The notes below the pieces were generated by a model. The model was not told where the DNA came from. It searched no databases and saw only the letters and a list, made by a program, of their open reading frames with translations. DNA of 64,000 nt from Micromonospora sp. WMMD882. Its GTDB lineage: Bacteria > Actinomycetota > Actinomycetes > Mycobacteriales > Micromonosporaceae. Location: contig NZ_CP114903.1 of assembly GCF_027497255.1 (NCBI RefSeq), positions 744,001 through 808,000 on the forward strand. Direction: 5' to 3'. A program made the translations under genes and the position numbers. Below are positions 28,601-36,512 of this stretch, piece after piece (position 1 is the first letter of the stretch; the number at the start of each line of letters is the position of its first letter).

Positions 28601-29344
28601 CTGGACTGGGACAACGAGGTGCCCGGTCACCTCCGCCTCCAGCGGGTACGGGACGGGAACGTCCCGGACGGGCGGTACCTGGGCCTGGCGGACGCGGCCC
28701 GGGACGCCCGCGCCGCGCTGAGCTGGTCGCCGTCGCTCGACCAGTTGTGGCGGCCGGTGACAACCGGCGACGGCACGTACACCCTGCTCAACTACGTGAC
28801 CAACCAGGCGCTCACCACGTTGCCCGGTGACTTCCTGCTGGCCGCCCGGGACGCGACCGACTCGCCGTACCAGCGCTGGTTCTTCTCCTCGGCGACGGAC
28901 CTGGAACAGCGACGGGACATCCTGCACGTGCCGACGGTCGACGGCGGCGAGGCCGAGCTGGGCGTGGCCGACCCGGACGGCGTCGAGAACCGGCCGGTGC
29001 AACTGCTGCCGCACACGTCCGCCGCCCGGCAGTGGCAGCCGATCCTGGCCGGGCAGCGCGGCGCCGACAGGTGCTTCTACCTGCTGTACGGCGACGAGTA
29101 CCTCACCTCGACACCCGACGGTGGCCTGCCGCGACCCGGCGCCCACGTGGTGCTGGACGGCTACCAGCCGGACAGCGAGGGGCAGATCTGGTGCGTCCGG
29201 CAGGACAGCACGTCGATGGGCATCTACAACAACACGGTCGCGCAGGGGCAGCTCGTCCAGACCTGGCTGACCGACCACGGACTCCACGCCCACCTCAGCG
29301 TGGAGTCCGTACCGGACACCGGCCGGGACGGCTGGCGCTGGTGA
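25628..29344 (+). CDS. Secreted three-part protein: beta-helix + CdtB-like nuclease + ricin-type lectin region
   Basis: 1,238 residues. 1-27: signal peptide ending PVAAA. 28-54: three copies of TAPPSTVAG. About 70-670: right-handed parallel beta-helix (pectate-lyase-like), rich in N-x-F/N-T ladders. About 688-945: an endonuclease/exonuclease/phosphatase domain closest in pattern to CdtB, the nuclease of cytolethal distending toxin: LTWNMEG at 692, QEAGSPP with Glu729, NRVNLAI and RADEVIV, FFTVHG with His828, GDFNRE with Asp865/Asn867, SDHHPV with Asp928/His929. About 955-1238: repeated Q-x-W-like motifs (QQW, QLW, QRW, RQW, QIW) of ricin-type beta-trefoils. In classical CDT the lectins CdtA and CdtC are separate; here a lectin is fused. 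Whether it enters cells, degrades extracellular DNA or acts as a lipid phosphatase is unknown. Confidence 0.85.
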   Translation: MVRVVRALSGLLLVPMVALSPPSPVAAAPPSTVAGTAPPSTVAGTAPPSTVAGLAGDADLTAGNRIGAVAGMPDWSRVGYLGGQALPSDGDLAGGACTIDPARLAGEFGVRADDGVDDSAGLQSAIDRIKAGCSPSGNAHRLSLIALPAGRVDISRQIYVDANFLVLRGQGAGGGGTHVVFRPDVDTRYDTLTADGSRWNQDAMTYGVAPDAGSGGWIWPGRALFKVQTREVAERYADEWASAPANRKDLFEGSVNQHWASGVKLAAAAGDPGFSARAGQSVIHLDAKAKMDGFRAGGHVWVGAANSLRFYEQQGLSPSDPGARENLHMRQQMFRAVAVNTSAKTVTLDRPLEYDVPVDSTSDGSAPIGGAVYPSKITPLRAVEGVGFENFAFSQEMTGLPKLRGGVYQPSPTDAVHNYGNLAPEYAMHGIAFKWAANSWVRGLSGAMTGSHPIVTEVARNLQIERNTFDGAWNKGKGGNGYLRGSRVWDSLWAYNTSRNLRHFTFQWSASGNVAFGNDLDSDLNLHGGWERYNLFEGNTVRIPYDHRSGSCTVNCGGEGGELEDGTWFPIWWAAAAKAIKWSGSSGPQNVFHHNTLIKQAVAGGPFLPYEPYSAGDGDAESIHQFGSDAADPRAFAPLSQGGAPIKDWSGRETANYAGNGVAVRTGERWPSLFLRDVGQLDPRAPNHQTVLTWNMEGAGSGGDGGYQNKYSTVVGFLSQGGLVAALQEAGSPPAGSAHEMARHDQNVFQNHGVFPPVHEYYLGPLLGEATRHLYWLNTDTSNQGPNRVNLAIATAQRADEVIVVAGAANARPALGVRIGQTVFFTVHGWSGSGNDMPTTLANVRAHMQANPGPNGPYEWIVLGDFNREPPGLRAALPANQYGVMGPPSPTHPTWGPVSSYDYAVTDFGNGAPRLLNARTQTTIVLSDHHPVTYTFDLRAAADVPPLATPTTPGQALLRNAGTTTVADAEPGGGPLVVDTAYDPSRAQQWRLDWDNEVPGHLRLQRVRDGNVPDGRYLGLADAARDARAALSWSPSLDQLWRPVTTGDGTYTLLNYVTNQALTTLPGDFLLAARDATDSPYQRWFFSSATDLEQRRDILHVPTVDGGEAELGVADPDGVENRPVQLLPHTSAARQWQPILAGQRGADRCFYLLYGDEYLTSTPDGGLPRPGAHVVLDGYQPDSEGQIWCVRQDSTSMGIYNNTVAQGQLVQTWLTDHGLHAHLSVESVPDTGRDGWRW
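25714..25794 (+). repeat. 27-bp tandem repeat, three copies, in the toxin-like gene
   Basis: Near-identical in-frame copies of a 27-bp unit encode TAPPSTVAG (first copy diverged at its start) right after the signal peptide. The unit is prone to slippage, so copy number probably varies between strains. It gives a flexible Pro/Ser/Thr spacer between the cleavage site and the folded domains. Confidence 0.85.
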
Positions 29345-29382
29345 CCACCGTCCACAGCAGACAGCGTCGGCGCAGTGGTTGA

Positions 29383-31134
29383 ATGTCCAACGTGGTCTGG
29401 TTCGATGAGGCCGATCTGCGGCGGCGGGCGGGGAACACCTCGTACGTGCGGGGCATCGGCTACGTCAACGAGGTCGACGGACTCTCCCTGTCGCCGACGG
29501 CCGTGACGGCCACCGTCCAGGGCACCGGCACATACCAGGTGTGGTTGGGCGAACGCGGTGGTCGGCTCGTCGGTGAGTGTTCCTGCCCGTGGGGGCAGGA
29601 GGGCCACTTCTGCAAACACTGCGTCGCGGTCGGCCTGACGGCGCTCAACGCGGTTCCCGCCGCGCCGGTCGCATCGGCGGTTCCCGCCGCGCCTGCGGTT
29701 TCCAGCGCGCCGGTCAGGTCGGCGGGTCCCGCCGCGTCCTCGACGGCCGGGTCCGGTCCCGGGCCGGCGGTCGCGGACGCCGGTGACCTCCGCGCCGCGC
29801 TGGACGGCCTCGACAAGGCGGCGCTGGTCGACCTGCTGCTGGAGTTCGCGGACCGGGATCCGCAGGCACGCCGGCTGCTGTCGCTGCGTGTCGCGTCCCC
29901 GGGCTTCGACGCCGAGCTGCTGGGCGCGACGGTGGACTCGCTGCGGAGGACCTGGCACCTGGGTGACGTCGCGTTGGCCCGGTTGGCCCGGGCCGCCGAC
30001 AGCGCGCTGCGCGCCCTGGACGTGTTCGCCCCCACCCATCCGGGCCTGGTCAGGCCGCTGTACCAGCGGGCGGTGCGGCACCTGACGGCAGCGAACCTCG
30101 ACGGGCAGCCGGAGGACGGTCTGGCGGCGATCAGGGCGGCCGTGAGCCGCGCGACGGACGGGGTCGTCGCCACCTGCGAAGCCGAGCCGGCCGACCCCGC
30201 CGAACTCGTCCGCTGGCTGATCGACGTGCAGCTCAGGGGCTCCCGCTTCCCGGATCTCGCCGTCCGCCGGTTCGCCGGGATCCTCGGCGCGGACGGACTG
30301 GACCGCTACCGGCGGCGGCTGGCGGAGCTGGACGACGAGGCATCCCGGGCCGGTGACGGGGAGCGACGCTCCCGCCGGCACGCGATCTTCCGGCTGCGGG
30401 AGGCGTTCCTGGTCGACGTCGTGCAGGACGTCGACCAGCTCGTCGCCCTCTACGCCGACGACCTGTCGCAGCCCGGACGGTACGTGCGGATCGGCGCGAC
30501 GTTGCGCGCCGCGGGACGGTTCGACGAGGCGGTCGACTGGCTGCGCCGCGGCCTGGCCGAGACGCTCGTGGAGCACCGGGAGATCGGTGACCTGCTCGTC
30601 ACCGTGTACGTCGAGACGGGCCGCCTGAAGGAAGCGGCGCGGGCCCGGCTGGACATCTTCCGCCGCGATCCCGACGAGTACCACTACCGGATGCTGCTGC
30701 GTGCCGCCGAAGCCGTCGACGCGGTGGCCTACGCCCGGGCGGAGGCGCTGACGGCGCTACGCGAGCGGGCGGCCCGTGGCGGCCCGGGAGCGGCCGACCC
30801 GCTCGTGCGGATCCTCGTCGCCGACGACGACGTCGACCGGGCCTGGGCCGCGGCACAGGAGTTCCCCTGCGGTGCCGAGTGCATGCTCCTGCTGGCCGGC
30901 AAACGGGCGAAGCGGCATCCCGCCGACGCGATCCCGGTCTACGAGCGGGAGGTCGACCGCGCGATCGCGCGCCCGGACCGGACGGGGTACGCGTCGGCGG
31001 CCCGGCTCCTGGTGGCGCTGCGGGACCTCCACCAGCGGGCCGGCAGCGACTTCGACGCGTATCTCCAGCGGGTCCGGGCCGCCCACCGCCGCCGGAGCGC
31101 GCTGATGAAGGAGCTGGCCGACGCCGGTCTGTGA
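29383..31134 (+). CDS. SWIM zinc-finger protein
   Basis: 583 residues. The SWIM signature C-x-C-x(n)-C-x-H is clear at about residues 66-80 (CSCPW...FCKH), binding zinc. The rest is helical, with an Ala/Pro/Ser-rich linker (about 90-130) and repeat-like helical pairs further on that resemble TPR-type scaffolds. SWIM domains bind nucleic acids or proteins; in bacteria they accompany SWI2/SNF2 helicases or stand alone, as here. No helicase gene is nearby. It starts 38 bp after the toxin-like gene, so it may share its transcript, although a functional link is not evident. Confidence 0.85.
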   Translation: MSNVVWFDEADLRRRAGNTSYVRGIGYVNEVDGLSLSPTAVTATVQGTGTYQVWLGERGGRLVGECSCPWGQEGHFCKHCVAVGLTALNAVPAAPVASAVPAAPAVSSAPVRSAGPAASSTAGSGPGPAVADAGDLRAALDGLDKAALVDLLLEFADRDPQARRLLSLRVASPGFDAELLGATVDSLRRTWHLGDVALARLARAADSALRALDVFAPTHPGLVRPLYQRAVRHLTAANLDGQPEDGLAAIRAAVSRATDGVVATCEAEPADPAELVRWLIDVQLRGSRFPDLAVRRFAGILGADGLDRYRRRLAELDDEASRAGDGERRSRRHAIFRLREAFLVDVVQDVDQLVALYADDLSQPGRYVRIGATLRAAGRFDEAVDWLRRGLAETLVEHREIGDLLVTVYVETGRLKEAARARLDIFRRDPDEYHYRMLLRAAEAVDAVAYARAEALTALRERAARGGPGAADPLVRILVADDDVDRAWAAAQEFPCGAECMLLLAGKRAKRHPADAIPVYEREVDRAIARPDRTGYASAARLLVALRDLHQRAGSDFDAYLQRVRAAHRRRSALMKELADAGL

Positions 31135-31288
31135 CGGCAGCGCCCTGACGAGCGGGGCGGATCCGACGGAAGCCGCCGCCCCGACCGGGTGCGCGCGCCG
31201 TCGGGGACCGGATCCGCGGAGGCGACGTTCGCGTCCGGGCCACCCGGGATTGGCGTGCCGTTCCGATCGGCTTCCTAGCGTCCGGATC

Positions 31289-33184
31289 ATGATTCATTCG
31301 GTTCATCCGACCCGTCCACGGCGGTCGCCGCGCGCCCGTGGCGTCGCCGCCCTCTCCGTCCTGGCGTTGTCGGCGGGCGTGCTCGCCGTGCTGGCCCCCG
31401 TACCGCCGGCCGTCGCCGGGCCCGGGACGGTCGTCGTCGACGAGGACTTCTCCGCCGGCACGCTGCCCGCCGGCTGGCGCGCCGTGGACGGCGACTGGAA
31501 GGTGGCGAACGGCCGTTTGTACGGCACGTCCGCGAGCTCCGCGGACAACAACAAGATCACCTTTGGTCGGCACCTGACCGACTTCCGGTTCGAGGCGACG
31601 GTCCGCTTCGAGTCCGTCGCGTCGGCCACCCGGTGGGCGGCGCTCGGTCTCGACGTGCCCGCCAGCGGGGCCACGCCGTGGTGGATCGCCACGATGCGCA
31701 GCGGCAGCACGGCGTCCAACGGGCTGGAGTTCGCCCAGCGCACCACCGGCAACGCGTGGAACGTCACGGACACCGGACCCGCCCCGTACGCGGCCGGCAC
31801 CGGCCGGGACGTCCGGGTCGCCGTCGAGGTGCACGGTGGCCAGGCCCGCTGGTTCTTCGACGGGCGGGAGGCCCTGCGCACCACCGGCCTCCAGCGTTCC
31901 GCCGACGGCGGGCAGGCGCTGCTCGTCAACGGCGCGACGGTCTCCTTCGACGACGTCAGCGTCACCGAGCTGGCGGCGAACGGGCACCTGCGTCCCGAGG
32001 GCAGCCCGCTGACCGTGATCGCCCACCGGGGGGCGTCCGCCGCGGCCCCGGAGAACACCCTGGTGGCGCAGGAGGTGGCCCGTCGGGCGGGGGCCGACTG
32101 GATCGAGAACGACGTGCAGCCGTCCCGCGACGGGGTGCCGTTCGTGCTGCACGACGCCACCGTGGACCGCACCACCGACGGCGTCGGCCGGATCCGGGAC
32201 CTCACCGCCGCCCAGCTCAAGGCGCTCGACGCCGGCTCGTGGCTCGCCCCGCAGTACGCCGGCGTCAGGCTGCCGACGCTCGCCGAGCAGTTGGCCGACC
32301 TGCGCGCCCGGGGCGGCAACCTGCTGTTGGAGATCAAGGGGGCGCACACCCGCGACGAGGTCGCGAGGATCGTCGCGGTGGTCCGCGAGCAGCAGATGAG
32401 CCGTCGCGTCTTCGTGCAGAGTTTCGAGGTGGAGGTGTTGCGGCACACCCGGCAGCTCGCGCCCGAGCTGCCGCTCGGGCTGCTGCGCAGCAGTCTCGAC
32501 GCGGACCCGGTCGCGCTCGCCCGGGAGCTCGGCCTCACCGCCTACAACCCGAGCGCCGCGGCGTTGCTCACCCGGCCGGCGGTGGTGCGGGAACTGCACG
32601 ACGCGGGGGTCGCGGTGCTGGTGTGGACGGTCGACTCGGCGGGTCAGTGGCAGTCGCTGGAGCAGGCCGGGGTGGACGGGATCATCACCAACCGTCCGGC
32701 GGAGCTGGCCGGCTGGAACGCCGCCTACCTGCAACGGCCGGCCGCCACGCCCACCGTCGCCATCGGCTCGCCCGCCGACGGCGTCAGCCTGGACCGGGCG
32801 CAGGCCCCCACCGTCACGGTGACCGCGACCAACGCCGAGAGCGTCACGCTGACCCTCGACGGACAGAAGATCGCCACCGACGGCAGCCTGGACCTCACCA
32901 CGCTGGCCGCCGGCGGGCACACCCTGCGCGCCGAGGCGGTCGGACCGGCCGGTCGCGCCTCGGCGACCAGCACCTTCACCGTCGTGGCGACCCGGGCCGG
33001 TCTCGGGTACGTGATCCTGGGCTCCGGCGCCGACCGGGCGGCGCTGACCGCGCTCACCACCCTGCTCGCCAACGGCAGGTACGCGCAGGTGGCGACGCTC
33101 GCCGAGCGGCAGGCCGGCAGGCAGATCCCCGCCGGGGTGGCCGCCGTCATCGCCGCCGACGCCCTCGCCCTCGCCGGGGGCTGA
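31289..33184 (+). CDS. Secreted glycerophosphodiester phosphodiesterase with N- and C-terminal accessory domains
   Basis: 631 residues from ATG 31289. A long twin-basic leader and hydrophobic stretch end at AVAGPG near residue 44. About 48-232 is a LamG/jelly-roll-like domain (FSAGTLPAGWR ... WFFDGRE). About 240-475 is the GDPD TIM barrel: AHRGAS with His246, PENT, WIENDVQ and LHDATVDR give the metal-binding and catalytic residues. The C-terminus holds an Ig-like domain and a short helical tail. It would cleave glycerophosphodiesters or teichoic-acid-like glycerol phosphates outside the cell. A perfect hairpin follows its stop. Confidence 0.9.
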   Translation: MIHSVHPTRPRRSPRARGVAALSVLALSAGVLAVLAPVPPAVAGPGTVVVDEDFSAGTLPAGWRAVDGDWKVANGRLYGTSASSADNNKITFGRHLTDFRFEATVRFESVASATRWAALGLDVPASGATPWWIATMRSGSTASNGLEFAQRTTGNAWNVTDTGPAPYAAGTGRDVRVAVEVHGGQARWFFDGREALRTTGLQRSADGGQALLVNGATVSFDDVSVTELAANGHLRPEGSPLTVIAHRGASAAAPENTLVAQEVARRAGADWIENDVQPSRDGVPFVLHDATVDRTTDGVGRIRDLTAAQLKALDAGSWLAPQYAGVRLPTLAEQLADLRARGGNLLLEIKGAHTRDEVARIVAVVREQQMSRRVFVQSFEVEVLRHTRQLAPELPLGLLRSSLDADPVALARELGLTAYNPSAAALLTRPAVVRELHDAGVAVLVWTVDSAGQWQSLEQAGVDGIITNRPAELAGWNAAYLQRPAATPTVAIGSPADGVSLDRAQAPTVTVTATNAESVTLTLDGQKIATDGSLDLTTLAAGGHTLRAEAVGPAGRASATSTFTVVATRAGLGYVILGSGADRAALTALTTLLANGRYAQVATLAERQAGRQIPAGVAAVIAADALALAGG

Positions 33185-33185
33185 C

Positions 33186-33240
33186 CCGGTGGGCGGTCAC
33201 CCAGGGACGCCCCGCCCGGGCCCGGGTGACCGCCCACCGG
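33186..33240. terminator. Hairpin after the glycerophosphodiesterase gene
   Basis: A 17-bp perfect inverted repeat (33186-33202 / 33224-33240) with a 21-base GC-rich loop begins 2 bp after the stop codon. Confidence 0.75.
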
Positions 33241-33357
33241 CCCGGGCGGCGGCGCGTCGGGAAACCTGACACAGGGTGTCAGGCGCGCGGGGGAACATGG
33301 TGACCGCCGGGCCGCGTCGCCGGCGCGCGCCCGAACCACCGCCGGAAGGGACCCGAC

Positions 33358-33894
33358 GTGCGTGAGACACCCGACGAGCTGCGCGAGTTGCAGGCGCTGC
33401 TGGATTCCTCGTTGACCCGCTCCACCGCCCACCTCCGCTCGATCGTCGCGGAGCGGACCGTGACCGCGCAGCAGCTCACCCGGATCCTGACCGGCATGTG
33501 CACGCTGGCCCTGTCCACCGTGACCGCGCGGGGCGAGCCGCGGATCAGCGGCGTGGACGGGCACTTCCTGCACGGGCGGTGGCTGTTCGGCACGGCGACC
33601 GGCGCGGCCAAGGCCCGTCACCTCGCCGCTCGTCCGGCCGCCAGCGTGGCGCACCTGCGCGGGGAGGACCTGGGGGTGTTCGCGCACGGCACGGTCGAGA
33701 TCGTCAACGGCCGGGGCGGCGAACCGGCCGCGGACTGGCCGGAACTGCTGGCCTACCTCAAGGACTGTTACGGCGACGACGCCTTCGACTGGACGGAGGA
33801 GGTGGTCTACTACCGGCTGCGTCCGCACTGGATGACCGCCTACGCCCCGGCGGTCGACAAGCTCCTCGCCGCCTCCGGCACGGGCCGGCCGTGA
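33358..33894 (+). CDS. Pyridoxamine 5'-phosphate oxidase-like (split-barrel flavin/F420-binding) protein
   Basis: 178 residues from GTG 33358, with GGAAGGG 9 bp upstream. MCTLALSTVTARGEPRISGVDGHF followed by GTATGAAKARHLAARPAASVAHL has the strand pattern and Arg/Lys positions of the PNPOx-like split barrel, which binds FMN, F420 or haem. A helical N-terminus (about 1-45) precedes it. The small size and lack of a pyridoxine-specific tail speak against true PdxH. The substrate is unknown. It is a single-gene unit between two hairpins. Confidence 0.8.
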   Translation: MRETPDELRELQALLDSSLTRSTAHLRSIVAERTVTAQQLTRILTGMCTLALSTVTARGEPRISGVDGHFLHGRWLFGTATGAAKARHLAARPAASVAHLRGEDLGVFAHGTVEIVNGRGGEPAADWPELLAYLKDCYGDDAFDWTEEVVYYRLRPHWMTAYAPAVDKLLAASGTGRP

Positions 33895-33963
33895 CCGGCA
33901 CGGGCGACCCCGACGACGTCCGGTCGACCCGGTCGTCGCCGCTCTGACCGGCGGCCGACAGCC

Positions 33964-34001
33964 GTGACGGCCACGACGGGAAGCTCCGTCGTGGCCGTCA
34001 C
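33964..34001. terminator. Bidirectional hairpin between PNPOx-like and CsbD-like genes
   Basis: A perfect 16-bp inverted repeat (33964-33979 / 33986-34001) with a 6-base loop lies between two convergent genes. Confidence 0.8.
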
Positions 34002-34037
34002 GTTCACCTCACCCTCCCACGCGTCGCGCGGGTCGGA

Positions 34038-34211
34038 TCAGCTCTTGAAGATGTCCTTGATCTTCTCGCCGGCCTGCTTGAGGTTGGCGCTGGCCTGGTC
34101 GCCGCGACCCTCGGCCTCGAGCCGCTCGTCGCCGGTCGCCCGGCCGGCGCCCTCCTTGACCTTGCCGGTGGTCTCTTCGGAAGCGTTGCCGATCTTGTCG
34201 TCGATACCCAT
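34038..34211 (-). CDS. CsbD-like general stress protein
   Basis: 57 residues, easily missed. MGIDDKIGNASEETTGKVKE followed by GAGRATGDERLEAEG and DQASANLKQAGEKIKD is the CsbD family pattern: small, highly charged, Gly/Lys/Glu-rich, predicted largely disordered or helical. The ATG at 34211 has GGGGGA at good spacing. CsbD proteins are induced by general stress in Bacillus (SigB) and many actinobacteria; the biochemical role is unknown. It is a monocistronic gene ending at the bidirectional hairpin. Confidence 0.93.
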   Translation of the reverse strand: MGIDDKIGNASEETTGKVKEGAGRATGDERLEAEGRGDQASANLKQAGEKIKDIFKS

Positions 34212-34461
34212 TGGTTTCCCCCTGTGGTCGCTGGTGCCGCTACACCGACGTCAGTACCCCCGGCAGCGGACGCCAACCATTTCCGGTCGACGGACCGACC
34301 GGTCCCGCCGCGGCCGTGACGGGGGTCACCGGACCCGCGTTCCGGGTCGGCTGAAACCATCCGCCCGCGCCGTGCGTCATCAGGGCTGAACCGGAGCGAG
34401 GACCGCCGGCCGGCAGGACCGGCGGACTCGACGGTCGAGGAAGCCGGGAGGAATCGTGTTG

Positions 34462-35118
34462 ATGCGGAGACGGCTCGCTGGCGCGGGTCTGGCGGTGCTG
34501 ACCGGCGCCGCCGCGATGGTCCAGGGGGCGCTGCCGGCGTCCGGAAACGCCACCGTGACGGCGCAGACGGCGCAGGCCGGGTCGGCGGGGCAGGCGGCGG
34601 CCGGGGCGCGGTCGCCGGCCGGCGACCCGGCGGCGGCCGACCGGGCGACGCAGCCGGGCACGGACCTGGTCCTGACCGGCCGGCGGCGGGTCACCATCGT
34701 CCGGGTGGGCTCGTTCGAGTCGGGGCTGTCGCTGCTCGACGGGGGGCGACTGGCCGAGGTGGACGACGACCGTGGCCGGCAGGTGTTCGTACCGACCCCG
34801 CTGGGCTCGGGCGAGTTCCTGATCAAGGCGTACCACGGCGGCGGGACCGGGCAGCCGGTCTGCTGGCAGGCGCGCAATCCGGGTGACGGTCAGCCGCTGT
34901 TCGTCGGCGGCGCCGCCTGCCGGGCGGACGACCCGGCGCAGCGGTTCGTCGTCGCGCCGGCCGCCGGGGGAGGCCCCCGCGAGTACCTGATCAGCAACCG
35001 GTGGGCGTATCTGCGTGACTCCGCGCGTTCCGGCCTGATCCTGGAGGAGTTGGGCGACGCCCCGCCGTTCAGCAGTTTCCGGTTCAACGACAACGGGCCG
35101 GCGCCACGCCCGAGGTGA
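34462..35118 (+). CDS. Secreted protein sharing an extracellular domain with the product of 35724-36512
   Basis: 218 residues from ATG 34462, which has GGAGG 9 bp upstream (GTG 34456 also possible but too close). The signal peptide MRRRLAGAGLAVLTGAAAM... ends near ALPASG, followed by an Ala/Gln-rich linker. From about residue 70 to the end is a compact domain (RRVTIVRVGS, LSLLDGGRLAEVD, CWQAR, RAYLR, GLILEELGDAP, FNDNGP) with one cysteine pair. The same domain, in the same order, ends the membrane protein two genes downstream. I do not recognise a named family; short strands and W/F positions suggest a beta-trefoil. It could be a soluble ligand or decoy for the neighbouring sigma-factor system. 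Confidence 0.8.
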   Translation: MRRRLAGAGLAVLTGAAAMVQGALPASGNATVTAQTAQAGSAGQAAAGARSPAGDPAAADRATQPGTDLVLTGRRRVTIVRVGSFESGLSLLDGGRLAEVDDDRGRQVFVPTPLGSGEFLIKAYHGGGTGQPVCWQARNPGDGQPLFVGGAACRADDPAQRFVVAPAAGGGPREYLISNRWAYLRDSARSGLILEELGDAPPFSSFRFNDNGPAPRPR

Positions 35119-35217
35119 CCCCTCGGCGGTCCGGCCGGGGACCTGCCGGCCGGACCATCGATGTCGCCTCCGGCGGCGGCTTTCCGGATCGACCAGGTCG
35201 GGCGGAGACTGTGACGG

Positions 35218-35727
35218 ATGCGTGACACTGCGGAGTTCGACGCGTTCTACTCCGCGTCCGTCCACCGGTTGCTGGGACACCTGTACGCGATGACCGGCAA
35301 CCGGGCCGAGGCCGAGGACGCGGTGGCGGAGGCGTACGCGCGGGCGTGGGACCGCTGGGCGACGGTGCGGGAGTGCGACAGCCCGGAGGCCTGGGTGCGC
35401 CGGGTGGCGTACCGGGTGGCGGTGAGCGCGTGGCGCCGGACGGTCAACCGGATGCGCGCCCATCGTCGGGAGGCGACCGGACGACACGTCGACGACGTCT
35501 CGGTCGACCACGTCGCGATCGTGGCGGCGCTGCGGCGCATCTCCGCCGAGCAACGCCGGGCCGTGGTGCTGCACCACCTGGCCGGGCTGAGCGTGGCGGA
35601 GATCGCGGCGGAGGTCGGCGCCAACGAGAACACCGTCAAGACCCGGCTGGCCCGGGGCCGCCGCGCGCTCGCCGCGCACCTGACCGGACCGGATCACCAC
35701 GGCGTGGACGGGAGGGCGCGGTCATGA
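35218..35727 (+). CDS. ECF-type RNA polymerase sigma factor (SigE-like)
   Basis: 169 residues from ATG 35218. Region 2: FYSASVHRLLGHLYAMTGN and AEDAVAEAYARAW. Region 4: RISAEQRRAVVLHHLAG then SVAEIAAEVGANENTVKTRLARGRRAL, a clear helix-turn-helix. The length is standard for a minimal ECF sigma factor. Its stop overlaps the next gene by ATGA, the usual arrangement with a cognate membrane anti-sigma factor. No autoregulated promoter motif could be identified upstream of it or of the secreted protein gene. Confidence 0.92.
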   Translation: MRDTAEFDAFYSASVHRLLGHLYAMTGNRAEAEDAVAEAYARAWDRWATVRECDSPEAWVRRVAYRVAVSAWRRTVNRMRAHRREATGRHVDDVSVDHVAIVAALRRISAEQRRAVVLHHLAGLSVAEIAAEVGANENTVKTRLARGRRALAAHLTGPDHHGVDGRARS

Positions 35728-36512
35728 GTTCCGATCACCGGCTCGAGGCGGCGCTGCGGGCCCTGGCCGGGCAGGACGGACCGGGGACGATCCCGCCCGC
35801 AGCCGAGATCCGGCGACGCGGCGACACCTGTCGGCGGCGGCGACGGGCGGCCTCGGTCTCGTTCGCCGCTCTCGCTGTCGTCTCGCTCGGCGTCGGTGTG
35901 GGGTTGACCCGCCCCGGCGGCGTGCCCCCGGGCGTCCCGGTCGGCCCGGCGGGACCGACCGCCGGACCGACCGCGTCGACCGACCCGTCCCCCGGGGCGA
36001 CCGGCGGCCCGACCGATCCGCCGACCGATCCGCCGACCGGGCCGCCGACCGGGCCGTCCGGCCCGCCCGCCGGCCCGCCGGACGGCGATCCGCTGCTGTC
36101 CGGGCAGCGGCGGGTCGCCATCGTACGGACACCCGACGCGGCGGGCGGGCTGTCGCTGCTGGACGACGGCCGGCTGGCGGAGGTCGACGGCGACGAGGGA
36201 CGCCAGTCGTTCGTGTTCGTGCCGCGGCAGCCCGACACGTACCAGATCCGCGTCGCCGACCAGACGGACACCTGCTGGGAGGTCCGGTCGTCGGGCAGCC
36301 AGCCGTTGCGGGTCGAGGCGGCCCACTGCGCGCCGACGGAGCCGAGGCAGCGGTTCACCGTCGTCCGCGACGGCGACGCGACGTACGCGATCAGCAGCCA
36401 CTCGGCCTACCTGCAGATGTCGCGGAGCCGGGGGCTGATCCTGGAGGAGGCCGGCGACGCCCCGGTGACCGCCCGGTTCCGGCTGGTCGACAACGGACCC
36501 TCGGCCGGCTGA
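35724..36512 (+). CDS. Single-pass membrane protein, probable anti-sigma/sensor for the adjacent ECF factor
   Basis: 262 residues. About 1-48 are cytoplasmic and Arg-rich, about 49-72 a transmembrane helix (AASVSFAALAVVSLGVGVGLT), then a Pro/Thr/Gly-rich spacer with repeats of TDPP/TGPP (about 80-128), and an extracellular domain from about 130 on. That last domain is homologous to the secreted protein at 34462-35118: RRVAIVRT, LSLLDDGRLAEVDGDEGRQ, CWEVR, YLQMS, GLILEEAGDAP, DNGP. Overlap with the sigma gene and the topology suggest an anti-sigma factor with an extracellular sensor. No zinc anti-sigma motif is visible, so the inhibitory role is inferred from context. Confidence 0.8.
   Translation: MSSDHRLEAALRALAGQDGPGTIPPAAEIRRRGDTCRRRRRAASVSFAALAVVSLGVGVGLTRPGGVPPGVPVGPAGPTAGPTASTDPSPGATGGPTDPPTDPPTGPPTGPSGPPAGPPDGDPLLSGQRRVAIVRTPDAAGGLSLLDDGRLAEVDGDEGRQSFVFVPRQPDTYQIRVADQTDTCWEVRSSGSQPLRVEAAHCAPTEPRQRFTVVRDGDATYAISSHSAYLQMSRSRGLILEEAGDAPVTARFRLVDNGPSAG

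Noticed and set aside
25628..29344. Classical three-gene CDT operon (cdtA, cdtB, cdtC)
   Set aside because: No separate cdtA or cdtC gene is adjacent; neighbours are an ECF41 pseudogene and a SWIM protein. The lectin-like part is fused in the same chain.
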